From assembly GCA_000827265.1 (NCBI GenBank), contig KN834851.1:4474-68473 (forward strand): a stretch of 64,000 nt of DNA, given 5' to 3'. The position numbers and the translations under genes are program-made. Source of the stretch: Collybiopsis luxurians FD-317 M1. Taxonomy: Eukaryota > Basidiomycota > Agaricomycetes > Agaricales > Omphalotaceae. Shown here in pieces: positions 11,451 through 22,585 of the stretch. How positions within the stretch are numbered: the stretch's first letter is position 1; the number at the start of each line of letters is the position of its first letter. The notes beneath the pieces were generated by a model. The model was given only the letters and a program-made list of their open reading frames with translations, ran no database searches and was not told where the DNA came from.

Positions 11451-13483
11451 GACCGATGCAATAAAAGTTCAACTGATTTCATTGATTGGTGCGATGATTG
11501 TCTGGAGGGCGAGTTACATTGTGACTTTAGGCGAGATAAAGCTGAACTTTTATTTCTAAATGGGGCAAATCTGGCATTTGCGATTATGAACCCTTGCCCT
11601 ATTTGGATTGCATCGGATGAAAGTGCTATCAGTTTGTATGGTGCAGCAGCACGAGAATTTGTCTGTGAGAAAGAAAAATTTTCGGTCTTTTGCTCTTATG
11701 AATCAAAGACAGTTCAGCGGAACTGTGTTGTTCTGGAAACCCAGCCATATATGCAATTTCACAAGAGCTGGAAAATAGCAGAGAGCAGTTCTACAGCCAA
11801 TGTCTTCACTCAACACACTGGCTGAAAGATAAATCCATACTAGTCAAAATCTTGTCCGAACGTTCTATGTCTGGTTCGATAGTACGAGACCTGTTTGATC
11901 AGAGTTTAATTGATTATATTACTCAATGTGATAATCCTCTGGAGGGCGAGTTATATGGTACCTTCAGATTGTACAGAGAGGAATGTTTCCCCAATCTGTA
12001 TTTGTTATGTCCGATTGTGACCGATGATTTTGATTCTATCTGTATCGAGTCAGATGGATATGCTACAAATTTGTGTGGGGCAGTCATAAAAGAGTTCACT
12101 CGGAACAAGTACAAATGTTCAGCTCGCTGCTTTGCCGAATTATCCTCTATTGATTGGAATGCTGAACGGCATTCTGATATTGAAACTCGGTTGCGGCACC
12201 AAGATATCTTACAGGGTATTGGATTTACATCAATGATCAATTGCGAAGGAATCTTTTACAATGAAGCGCTGTCCAAGCTGGGTTGGGGACCCCCTGATAT
12301 GAAAATTGTTCCCAAATGGAGTTTTGAGAATGAAAATATCACTGCTGCTGAGAACGTTATTGCCGCCGCATTTTTACACATGCCGTTGGGCATTGAACCC
12401 TTAAATGTGAGAAATTACAATAATTACTGCGCTCATAATTTGAACAGTCCAACCGCAGTCTACACCCCAATATTGTTGGTCAGAATTGCAGTTGAATGTG
12501 ACGTTCCAGGTTCTGTCTACGCTAGCAAGACAGAGTTGCGGTACAGTTCGTGCACACTTATAAGAAATATTGTTGCTGAGAAAACGCACACGAGTCAAGC
12601 AATTCAAAGTCGAAGATACCATAGAAACCTCAGCTGTATTGAGTCTCAGTCCATCAATGAATTGTTTGAAATCACTGAAGTAGCAGATTGCATTTCCGCT
12701 TCGGCGACACTTAAAATTGGGGAATGGCTCCTGGCTGTCTATCCGCCATTTCCCACTCGAGGTTTCATACAATGGCGCATAGATATTGATATTAAATGTG
12801 TAGCTTTAGATCAACACATTAGCGGCTCAGAGCTTAACGCTGTTGAACAAAGGCTTCAGCATTGTTGCAATTTAAGTGAAGAAATTGATGTTCTAATTTT
12901 AGTTACAGAGTTCTTTCTTCGTTCAGCCACATCTGAACTTACCTCTGGGATGGAGGGCAGGCAGCGCAGAATTTGTGTGACTTCATCCTGCCCCACATTC
13001 TTCACTCCTTCATTATCCCCCCTCTTCCTGTTTAATCACCATCACTCTTATCCACTCCCTTTGCTGTCTCAAATGCTTCTATCTTTGACTCAATACCACT
13101 CAGACGGCACTCACTCCCAGCTCATACCCAGTCAGCTTAACTTCCCCATGAACACCCTTCCCAAAGATTGTGTTGTTGTGGTTCCTTTCATCCCTGTTGC
13201 ATTGGTTAATGGTTGGAGCGCTCTGAACCAAATTGGCTATGTGCACCTCAAATCCGTTATCATCCTCTTTGCATTGCAAGGTGCCTGCCATGTTATCACT
13301 ACTGCCCCTTCATCATTATCTCCCCATACCAGCCATCACTTTGCTGTAATTCAAACTCTGGAGATACCACACATGCATTGCCCAATGCTACCCACTAGCT
13401 CCTCTTCCACAGCCATCACAGACATTCTCACTGGGACATTTTTGGTGCGAGATTCCGTTGCAATCTCGGGAGGGCGTATGTAG
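11451..13483 (+). pseudogene. Second region of the gag-only element: tandemly duplicated unknown domain
   Basis: Copy 1 (about 11380-11825) and copy 2 (about 11826-12250) align. HWSNDKSVVGILP matches HWLKDKSILVKIL, then SGSLV-stop-D matches SGSIVRD, CLEGEL matches NPLEGEL, and IASDESAISLYGAAAREF matches IESDGYATNLCGAVIKEF. Copy 2 is in a different frame (open 11852-13483), implying a one-base slip near 11820. Protein-like composition runs to about 12960; the rest looks like untranslated sequence before the LTR. I do not recognise the domain. It takes the place of pol and is Cys/His-containing, but no metal site or catalytic motif can be defended. Confidence 0.6.
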
Positions 13484-13819
13484 TGGGGCTGTCACTGCGT
13501 CGCTCCAGTCCATGCATTCCATCATTCCACACTTGCCATATTCTCGTATTCATATCTATATTCATTATAATCCCTAGACCCCCAATCTATTTGCTCATTC
13601 ATTTTGTTAATTGCTATTGTAGATGCCCGATCATTACATATACCCTACACTACTATAAAAGCCAGCTGGTATGTAGAGTAGGGAAGTCCTTCTTGAATCG
13701 ACACTTTAACCTTGTCATTTGTCTGGCCAAGCACTCAGTGAGTTAGATTTCCACAAAACTAACCTTTCTCTTTCCCCTTGTGCTCTCGTACTGCGTAACT
13801 CCATCGCAGATATGTTACA
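13479..13819 (+). repeat. 3' LTR of the gag-only element
   Basis: 341 bp, partner of 8168-8508. About ten differences, dominated by C/T and G/A, several at CpG. Confidence 0.92.
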
Positions 13820-14887
13820 ATAAGAAACAGATGCTGTCCCTCCATGCAGGGATTGCAGGATATGCTAGCTATAGGACATAAATGCTGCCCCTCCATGTAA
13901 GGATGGCAGCATATGTTAGCTATAGGAAATAGATGCCGGCTCTTCATGCAAGGATGGCAGCATATGTTAACTGTAGGAATTAGATGCTGTCCCTCCATGC
14001 AAGAATTACAACATATGTTAGCTATAGGAAATAGATGCTGTTCTTCCATGTGAGGATTACATCAGATTACGACATATGGTAACTATAGGAAATGGATGCT
14101 GTCTGTCCATGCAAGGATTGCCCATATGTGGGATATGACAAACATATGCTATTTCCTCATACAAGGATCATAGCATGTATTGGATATGTTAAATGTATAA
14201 TGTCCCTCTATGCAGGAATTCCAGCATACTTGCCAGCATATGTTAGCTATAGCAAATGAATGCTGTCCATCCATGCAAGGATTACAGCATATGTTGGCTA
14301 TAAGAATTTAGAAATGGATACTGTCCCTCCTTACAAGGATTACAATGTATGGCAACTATAGGAAATGGATGCTGTCTGTCCATGCAAGGATCACAGCATA
14401 TGTTGGCTATGATACTGTCCTTCCATGCCATGCAAGGATTGCCCATATGTTCACTACAACAAATAGATGCTGTCCCTCCATGCAATTACAACATATGTCA
14501 GCTATAGGAAATAGATGCTGTTCCTCCATACAAGGATTATAGCATATAGTAACTATAGAAAATAGATGCTGTCCGTCCATGCAAGGATTGCAGCAGGATA
14601 TGATACTGTCCTTCCATGCCAGAATTGCCTATATGTTGGCTACAACAAATATATGCTGCCTCCTCATACAAATATCATAGTATGTATTGGATATGCTATT
14701 AAATGTATAATGTCCCTCTATGCAGGAATTCCAGCATATTTGCCAGCATATATTAACTGTAGGAAATAGATGCTGTCCCTCCATGCAAAGATTACAACAT
14801 ATGTAAACTGTAAGAAATAGATGCTGTCCCTCTATGCAAGAATTACAGCATATGTTAGATATAAGAAATGGATACTGTCCCTCTATA
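13820..14887 (+). repeat. 51-bp minisatellite array, main block
   Basis: About 20 units of the type GATGCTGTCCCTCCATGCAA / GGATTACAGCATATG / TTAGCTATAGGAAATA. A higher-order block at about 14080-14270 recurs at about 14550-14760 (both contain TATAATGTCCCTCTATGCAG). The plus frame has a stop per unit (AAATAG). The minus frame is open and encodes 17-residue repeats (CMEGQHLFPIANICCNP type) over 13759-14049, 14282-14485 and 14629-14922. Whether these are translated is unknown. Confidence 0.85.
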
Positions 14888-15303
14888 AGGTAGGGGATGA
14901 GCAAACCCGTCAAACCCCACATGACTGATGATGCCGCTTCTTATCCGGTAATTTTCCAAGCGCTAATGTAAAATCATTTAATATCTTTACTTAGAGTCAA
15001 TTTCTCCCAAATCGCTGCCTACAATCTCTTCAGATATATGTCAGGATGTTATGCCTTTTTTTCCAGTTTTTTTGACACGCATTTGACCGAGTTATTTCCA
15101 ATTCTTCATCAAGTAACATGGCTTTCCAATACCTCAAGTGAAATAAGTACATCAATGACAAGAATTGCCTACTAGAATCACTACAAACGACATTATTTCT
15201 TTGACAGTGATAATAATAACCAAGAGACTCTTGAGATATGTGTCAAAGCGGCCTCCTGGATTAAGCTTTTTGTTTCTTCTCACCTTGTTTTCATCGCTGC
15301 CGG

Positions 15304-17795
15304 ATGGTCAGACGTAAAGGCTTTATTGCAAAGCGCATACAAAATCTAGGAAATGGGTTAGAGAAAGCTATAGAGAGGTTGTCACCACGGAAGAAGCAAA
15401 AAAAAGAAGAAAAGGTGTGTTCCTGTGTAACATTAAAGACAAGTTCGCAGAATTTCTTTATTTTTTCACTCAGAAGCCAGCCGCAAGTGAAACCGATTCC
15501 ACTCGAGCGAGTTCAATTTGTGTAGATGTATTTGAAGATACTACCAATCAAAGTCCTTTGTGCACAAGATTCCGAATAGAGCAGATTCCTGAGCCAGTAG
15601 CACCATCATCTCCCATGAAGTCTTATTGCCTCCAATTTCCTCTTGCATTACAACTACAGGAGAGAATCAGTCCAAAGAAAAAATCAACCAAAGTGCAACA
15701 TCCTGGCCCTTCTGACTCCAATGACAATCTGTCTTTATTGATATGTCGTTGCCTAGGAAGATCTGTTCCCATCAATGCATTTATGTTGGACACAGGCTCA
15801 AATGCATCAATTAACAACTTGACGCATAATCTTCCTGCTGATCGAGCTTCTATCTTCTCTTCCGTACCATCAGTTTGTACAGAGGAGCAGATGGACAGGC
15901 TATCTGAGTCGAATTCTTCCATACGTGCTGCAAAGAATCAACATCATAAGCAAAATCAGAAAGAGAGAGAGAGCACACAAAAAGAGGGGAAGAAGCAAGA
16001 TAGAGTTGCTGAATGCCTTTCCAATGGCAAGCTCCATGAAGCACCTTCGGTTGAATTGGTGCAGGATGCAGTTGCAGACTTACTAGCTCATCTCAAAGGA
16101 GCACCTCAAGGGAAAAGCGGCAGATACAAACATGCGCACATTGACTTCTTCACATCGGAAAAGCTTCAAGGGATTTGAGCATTTCTTAAGCTTTATAGTG
16201 ATCCACTGTCTAAAACCTATGGTCAGTGGCAAGCTTCATTGGTACAGGCAGCAATCACACTTGGGCGAGGGAGATACTGTGCATGGCAACTACAAATTCT
16301 GGCTCAAGCATATATCTCTGACCGTAAATTGCTCCCAAATAATCCATAAGGTCAATGGACAACTACCATGCTTGTGGATGAAGATCTTCTGAATGATGTT
16401 AGCCTTTATCTCCAGGAATTAAGTGACAAAATTACCCCCTAAAAGCTCGTTGAATTCCTTGCATGTCCAGATATTATAGAAAGGCATTCTATAGACAGGG
16501 CTATCAGCATCTGCACAGCTTGTAGATATCTTACTATTGATTTGCGGAGCCAGTCAAAGGACAATATAAAGATGGACACAAGAGGCCTGATGTAGTCTTG
16601 GACCATGATAAACGCTTCATTCCTAAAATGCAACTCCTTCTTCTTTGCTCAATGACATTCAATCCAGAAGGCCTGCCGCTCCCTCTCACTTCCATTAACG
16701 GCAGACACATTATCATCTGGTACCACAATGAGACCATCTTCTATGCCCATGATCGTCATCATAAGACGTGGCATCACAAAGACTCCAATTTGAAGCTGAA
16801 TGCAAAAGGCAAGGGTTACACTTATGATTGTAGACTACATTTCAGCAGACTTTGGGTTCCTTGTCAGTCCAGATGGTGAAGACAGAGCATGTCGGATATT
16901 TAAGCCTGGAAAGAACAAGGATGGTTATTTCACGGCAGAAGATATCAGGGCACAGGCTAATCATGCGATGGATATCCTTACCAGGTGGTGGCCTGAATAT
17001 GAATATGTGTTCATTTATGACAATGCGACAACTCATTTGAAATGGCCGGATGGATCCTTATCAGCCCGCAAAATGCCTCGCGGCCCTTCAAATACATTTT
17101 TTGCTGAGGCCACAGAGTTTGATGCAAACCGTAGACCTGTTTACCAGAGCGATGGCAAGCTTTCAAAGGTCAAGATCAGGATGGGCCCAGCACAATTTGC
17201 TAATGGTGATTCACAAGATTTCTATTTTCCGGATGGTCATTCACTAGCTGGACTATTCAAAGGAATGGACATTATATTGCAGGAGCATGGTATTGACACA
17301 TCAAATATCAAACATGCGACATGCAAAAATTTCCGCTGCCATGCACATGCCACAGACTGCTGTGTGCGGCGTATCCTATTCAACCAGCGGGATTTTGTGG
17401 ATGTCGATTCCATCCTTGAAACGCAGTGCAAGGAGCGAGGGTTTTCCGTTGCATTTCTTCCCAAGTTCCACTGTGAGCTGAATCCCATTGAACAGTGTTG
17501 GGGGTATGCAAAGTGAATCTATCATTTTTGTCCTGAATCAAAGCGGGAAGATGATCTGCACCAAAATGCTCTCGAGTCTCTTGACCAGATTCCACTCATC
17601 TCTATTCGCCGGTAAGCATTTGATTGATTATCATTTAAATATACAGTTTCTCATTACTCTTGTAAAGATTTACAACTCGAACACATCGCTTCATGGATGC
17701 TTATGCTCGAGGCTTGGGCTAGTCGGAAATACAGGGGCCACCGCGTGCTCCCTGAGGGGATAATGAATGAGCTGCTCGATGCAGACATTTCTTGA
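15304..17795 (+). pseudogene. DDE superfamily transposase, decayed
   Basis: A basic amino end (MVRRKGFIAKRIQNLGNGLE) at 15304 precedes an intron-like break near 15415. The body carries candidate catalytic residues: Asp in LMIVDYISADFG (about 16830), Asp in FIYDNATTH (about 17020) and Glu in FHCELNPIEQCWG (about 17490). A long spacer separates the second Asp and Glu, as in the large fungal DDE endonuclease group. The carboxy end (RKYRGHRVLPEGIM...) stops at 17795. Damage includes a stop near 16178, TAA near 16347 and 16440, a deletion near 16550, a one-base slip near 16815, TGA at 17514-17516 where CGA is expected (AK-stop-IYHF), and a further slip near 17705. It cannot produce an active enzyme. 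Confidence 0.85.
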
Positions 17796-17987
17796 TGCAT
17801 ACACAACTCTCAGTTCAGCTAAATTAACTGTAAATATTATTTTTCACCTGTAGCATAGGTATTACACTCTGTATTTGTACATAGTCATATCTTGTAAACA
17901 AAAATTTGGAAATAACTCGGTCAAATGCGTGTCAAAAAAACCGGAAAAAAAGGCATAACATCCTGACATATATCTGAAGAGAATGTA

Positions 17988-19275
17988 CTAAGGGTCATCA
18001 AAAGTATCCGGCGCATATTAAATTAAGTCAATGTAACTTCGCACATTAAAAATTTTGTTTGTGCTCATTCTTACTCTCAACTGCCCCAATGCATATTTGC
18101 TTTGGTAAAGTAGATAACATTAAGAAATACAGGAATTCTGTGTACTCAGTATTTGGTGTGAGCCCCCTTCACCTTGATAATAGCCTCCATAATATGATCC
18201 AACCTGTTAATATACTTGTCAACATCCTCGACTGCAATCTCATCCCAGACTTTGTGCACAGCTGCAATCAGCTGTTGTAAAGTGTTTGGGTGATGACCAA
18301 GAGCCCTGATACCCTTTTTGAGTTCATGCCGGACCAGTTCAATGGGGTTGACATCGGGGGAAGAAGGCGGGTGTGGGAAGATGGAGATGCCATGGTCAGC
18401 GAGCCAGTTTTTTGTTCATTTGGCAGCATGGGCAGGTGCGCCATCTTGTTGGAATGATACATCCCCCCTCTCCAATGGCATAGCAGTCCAAAATGGCAGC
18501 AACACTGGCTCGAGCACCTGGTTTTCATAGATTTCTGCATTGATCCCTCCCTTTTTGCCGCCATCATATTCCATGACCCACAGCGGTCCCATCTGCCCCT
18601 TCATAATGCAACCCCAGATCATAACACGAAGGCTAGACTGCTTAAATGTTGGAATCAAACAGTCCTCATCAAATTCCTCATCAGCTCGGCGTGTTATATA
18701 GACTCAGCCACTCTGGTCATCCAGGTAGATATAACATTCATCAGACCAAATGACTCTGGATGTTTCAAAACCCTTCTGCTCCTCTGCCCATGCTAACCTC
18801 TTCTTCTTCTGAGTCTCCTTAAGCAATGGAACCTTTCTCCCAACCCTCCTATGATATCCTTCTGCTGCAAGAAGACGCCAAACAGTGGACTCACTGACAT
18901 TGAGATCCAGGTCAGTAGCAAGCTCTTGAAAGGGCTGTCAGCAGTTGGCTCGTGCATGTCTGACAAGCTTTCGGGTGCCTTTCTTTGTGATTTTTCTTGG
19001 GCGGCCACTGCAAGGCTTGTTCAATGTAGAACCTGTCTTTTTGTATTTTGTCCAAATATCACTGGCTGTAGTTCTCGGAATTCCAACATGTTCTGCAGCA
19101 GCAGTGATAGTATTTCCTCCTTCAATGTAGCCAATAAGCCTGTTCTTAGTTGGAGAGTGGTGCTCAGTAGCAGGCATTGTGAATGTACAGGATGGAGATG
19201 TGTATAATAAACAAAACTTTCAATGCGTCGTGCTGCTTCACACCCCACGTGATGGATACTTTTGATGACCCTGAG
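17988..19275 (-). mobile_element. Tc1/mariner element, TSD TA, nested in the right TIR
   Basis: TIRs CTAAGGGTCATCAAAAGTAT at 17988 and CTCAGGGTCATCAAAAGTAT reading inward from 19275 differ by one base. TA flanks both sides (17986-17987, 19276-19277). 1288 bp. Removing it rejoins the right TIR of the host transposon so that it aligns with the intact left TIR around 15015-15030, which proves order of insertion. Confidence 0.92.
18146..19177 (-). pseudogene. Tc1 transposase (DD34E) with in-frame TGA stops
   Basis: One uninterrupted 344-codon frame from ATG at 19177 to the stop at 18146-18148, with no frameshift and three internal TGA codons (18938-18940, about 18703, 18416-18418). Amino-terminal helix-turn-helix (TAAAEHVGIPRTTASDIW), GRPRKIT linker, then IWSDECYIYL (first Asp), VSFQQDGAPAHAAK (second Asp) and VNPIE (Glu). 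The second Asp and Glu are separated by 34 residues, classical Tc1. The contexts NC-stop-QPF, SG-stop-VYI and AK-stop-TKN fit Arg (CGA) changed to TGA. Inactive, but the catalytic triad is preserved. Confidence 0.92.
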
Positions 19276-19397
19276 TAGGCGGGGATTTGGGAGAAATTGA
19301 CTCTAAGTAAAGATATTAAATGATTTTGCATTAGTGCTTGGAAAATTACCAGATAAGGAGCGGCATCATCAGTCATGTGGGGGCTCATCCCCTACCT

Positions 19398-19475
19398 TAC
19401 AAGGAATACAGCATATGTTAACTACAGGAAATAGATGCTGTCCCTTCATACAAGGAATACAGCATACAAGCCCTT
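19398..19475 (+). repeat. Right remnant of the 51-bp minisatellite
   Basis: One and a half units (CAAGGAATACAGCATATG..., GATGCTGTCCCTTCATACAA) continue the array beyond the DDE transposon and run straight into the ankyrin gene remnant. Confidence 0.8.
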
Positions 19476-21419
19476 AAAATTACAGGAAATTACAGAGATA
19501 TTGGCAATAGATCTTCAGAATCAGACTATGAAAAACAGGACTAGTATGAGGCCAAAGTTGCATGTCATAATTGATTTCAGCCTAGTAATGGTGGGCACAG
19601 ATGATATTGTGCAATTTGTGCATGCCTCAGTTAAAGAATTTTTCTTACAAAGTCATTCATTGACTCAAATGAAGGACTTATTTGAATTCAATTGGCTTCT
19701 GGCTAATGAAGTTATAGCCCAGACATGTTTTGTCTATATTATGCATATTAATGATAGGGATCTTGATTTTGCCATTGACAAGATGTTTCCATTAGTGCTC
19801 TATGCAGTAGAGTATGGGGTGGTGCATGCAAAGTGCATCGAGGGCAGAGAACAACACAGTCAAATTAAAAGCCTGATCAAGGATATACTAGATGATGGAA
19901 ACCCAATATTTCAAAGATGGGCAAAAATATATGATAATATACCTGATTGGTATAATAGAAGCTTTCATGACACAAAAATCACTACCGCCTTATATTATGC
20001 AGCCCTACACGGATTGATAAGTATAGTGGAAAGTATTCTGGTGGGAAAAAAAAACTGCTCTTAATGACATCTCGACTGTAATTGAATTTGTAAATTCACC
20101 AGGGGGAAAATTTGGGAGTGCACTACAAGCAGCAGCAGTCAAGGGACATTGTGGAGTTGTGAAGTTGTGAAGTTGAAAATGGGGCTTATATTAATGCTCA
20201 AGTTGGAAACAAGTGTAATGCTCTTCTTAATGCTGCATCAAATGGCCATCAAGCTATTGTAAAACTACTTCTTAAGAGTGGTGCTGATCTTAAACAGTGG
20301 GATGCTCTCCATGCAGCTGCATTGAATGGCCATGAAGCAATTGTGAGGTTACTGCTCAAAAATGGAGCTGCTGTTGACAGGGCTACTGCACTCTATGCAG
20401 GCATATTGAGTGGAAATAAGGCAGTTGTAGAACTTCTTCTTGAAAACAGTTCTAATGTCAATTTGATGGATAATTTTTGGGGAAGTCCACTTCAGCTGGC
20501 TGCATCAAAAGGCTATGAAAAACTGGTAATGTTACTGCTTGTACATGGTGCTGAAGTCAATGCTCAAGGTGGACATCTAGCCTCTGCTCTCCAAGAGGCT
20601 GCATCATGTAGTAATGAAGCAATTGTCAAGGTGCTACTTGAAAATGATGCTGCAGTAAATGTTCAGGGTAGTTTTCGTGGAAATCCTCTTGTCAGGGCTG
20701 TCGATGAAAAACATGTAGCAATTATACATCTACTACTTAAAAATGGTGCTGATATTGATGCTCAGGGAGGTCATTATGGAAATGCACTGCAGACTGTTGT
20801 ATCAATGAGGGCAGAAGACGTAGTAAATCTACTGCTTGAAAAAGGAGCAAATGTCAATGCTCAGATCGGCAAGGGTGGGAATGCCCTCCGGAATGCTGTC
20901 TCAATGGGTAATCAAGCAATTGTAAAATTGTTACTTCAGAGCAGTGCTGATTTCAAAGCTCAGGGGAGTAATGATAGAAGTACACTTCAGCTAGCTATAT
21001 TAAACCATGATAAGTCAATGGTAAAACTTCTTCTGGATAACGGTGCCAACATCAATGCCCAAAACAGTCATGATCATCTTAGTGCCCTTCAGTTGGCTGT
21101 AATGAAGGACAATGAACTGATTGTAAGACTGCTGCCTAAAAATGGTGCTGAGGTTACTGCTGAGGCCATCTATTACGGTGATGAACTCCGGACAGCTGTA
21201 TTAAATGACAGTCAAGCGCTAGTAACATTATTACTTGAAAATGGCGCTGATGTCAATGCTGAGGGTAATAATAATCAAAATGCCCTCCAGACAGCTATAT
21301 CAAGGGGAAACCAAGCATTCGTCAAACTGCTGCTTGAAAATGGTGCTCGAGTCAATAACCGGGACAGTACTTATGGAAATACCCTCCAGAGAGCTGTAGC
21401 AAGTAACGAGAATACTTAA
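19476..21419 (+). pseudogene. 3' half of an NLR-like gene: winged-helix region plus ~13 ankyrin repeats
   Basis: The first part (to 20064) reads PLKLQEITEILAIDLQ and, further on, IVQFVHASVKEFFLQ. These resemble the region that follows NACHT in fungal NACHT-ankyrin receptors (typically PLTLEELAEVLAID and LVHFSVKEYL). No NACHT P-loop is present upstream; the minisatellite occupies that position. A slip in an A-run near 20050 and a small indel with stops near 20165-20185 break the frame. From about 20188 to 21419 ankyrin repeats of 33 residues are open, with the pattern NALQTAVSxGNQAIVKLLLE. Such receptors act in non-self recognition and programmed cell death; this copy cannot encode the whole protein. 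The terminal repeat array could still be expressed as a fragment. Confidence 0.75.
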
Positions 21420-22585
21420 TGCATACTCTTGCAAACTTTGACAATTTCAAGCTATACAAGCACCTTGGCCCTCAATTGTTCCCGAATCTGTGGTTAGCCT
21501 CTATTAAAAGATTTTAACCCCTAACTTCATCAGACGCATTGTAATCCTATACTGTGCGTCGGTAATAATCAGAGTTGATACATTGTAGTTCGCTTTCCCG
21601 CGCAAGGCGGTGTTAGTGTCGTTATTGTACTTGTTAAATCCAACGCGTAGATGCGTATGGACATGTGACCGTTCCGAATAGGTGTCCTGAAGTTCTTTTC
21701 TCCTGAATATACTTCCGTGGTATTTGTCCTATCTCTCCCGTTTCACAATAGTTCTTCCTATCTATTTACAAATTATTTTTCCTATTTATATTTCATGTTT
21801 TCGCCGTGACACCCTCAGAACTTCTCCTACGTTCTGAGGTCTTCGTGTACTTACGTAGAACTATAGATTTAACAGTACTAACTATACAGCTCATATGTAA
21901 GCAGGCAACGCAAATGGAAGTAAAAGAGAGAAAGAGATTGTTCCAATCGGGAAGTATCAAAGCTGGTTTTGCTGAACGACGCAGCTCCGGGGCCAACAAT
22001 TGAAAGTTCCTCATTTCTCCCAACTTAATACCTTGTTTTCCATCGCGAGCAGGTCTCGTTCAATAGGATGTAAAGCTAGCCATGCCTCGCTGCAAGATTT
22101 GACTAATTTTTCTACTTGCATAAAGCGTAAATATTCTGTTGCTACAGTATACATACTCTGAGTTAACTGTGCTACAGGAACCCTGATTTAATCCTGTCTT
22201 GATGGCTCTTGATCAGTGGATGACGTCGTTCTCGCAGTGTCCGTCATCACTGCTGGCCACCACCGTTGCTATTTACGCTCCGCACTTAGCACCAGTGTCA
22301 CGTCTTCGACGAGCCACATGAACAGGAAATCTCTGGATCATACCAAATGTGGGTATTGTTGCAAAATTTACATTCCTTCAATTATACATGTATCCTTTGT
22401 GCAAGTACGTCGAACACGACCAAAGTCGTAATCCGATCGCCAGTTGGAGAGAGCCTCGCCTACGATGCGGTTTCAGAATAGTTCCGAACCGTTTCCGGAC
22501 TTTACATCTTTCCACTCCAGGCAGATGGAAGCGGACGTTCCTACAACCATGAAACGACCAATTCTCCCATCGGTCCAGTCCCATC
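21420..22585. other. Intergenic, no gene recognised
   Basis: Short open frames only. Words shared with 600-780 (TTCTGAGGTCTTCGTGTACT, ATTTAACAG) at about 21830-21880 suggest an old repeat fragment. Confidence 0.45.

Larger units (their letters stand above)
8168..13819 (+). mobile_element. Complete gag-only LTR retroelement, TSD ATAAG
   Basis: Two 341-bp LTRs (8168-8508 and 13479-13819) begin TGTAG and end GTTACA. ATAAG directly precedes the left LTR (8163-8167) and follows the right one (13820-13824), so the insertion boundaries are exact. The 5652-bp element encodes gag-like protein with a zinc knuckle and a second unknown region. I see no protease, reverse transcriptase, RNase H or integrase motif, so it is non-autonomous. 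A G-rich stretch (CTCGGGAGGGCG) just before the right LTR is a plausible polypurine tract. The primer binding site is not clear. LTRs differ by roughly 3 percent, mostly transitions. Confidence 0.9.
14888..19397. mobile_element. DDE DNA transposon with ~215-bp TIRs, TSD TA
   Basis: Ends AGGTAGGGGATGAGC... at 14888 and the complement at 19397, flanked by TA on both sides (14886-14887, 19398-19399). The left TIR runs 14888 to about 15103. The right TIR is split: 19278-19397 (outer part) and about 17908-17985 (inner part), because a Tc1 element sits between them. Removing both insertions restores a continuous minisatellite unit (CCCTCTA then TACAAGGAATACAGC). Native length is about 3.2 kb. The cargo is one decayed DDE transposase. 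TA targeting and an LNPIE motif suggest an IS630-Tc1-mariner relative. Confidence 0.88.

Noticed and set aside
13820..14887. CRISPR-like array
   Set aside because: Units are adjacent without unique spacers, 51 bp long and diverged; the setting is a eukaryotic genome.
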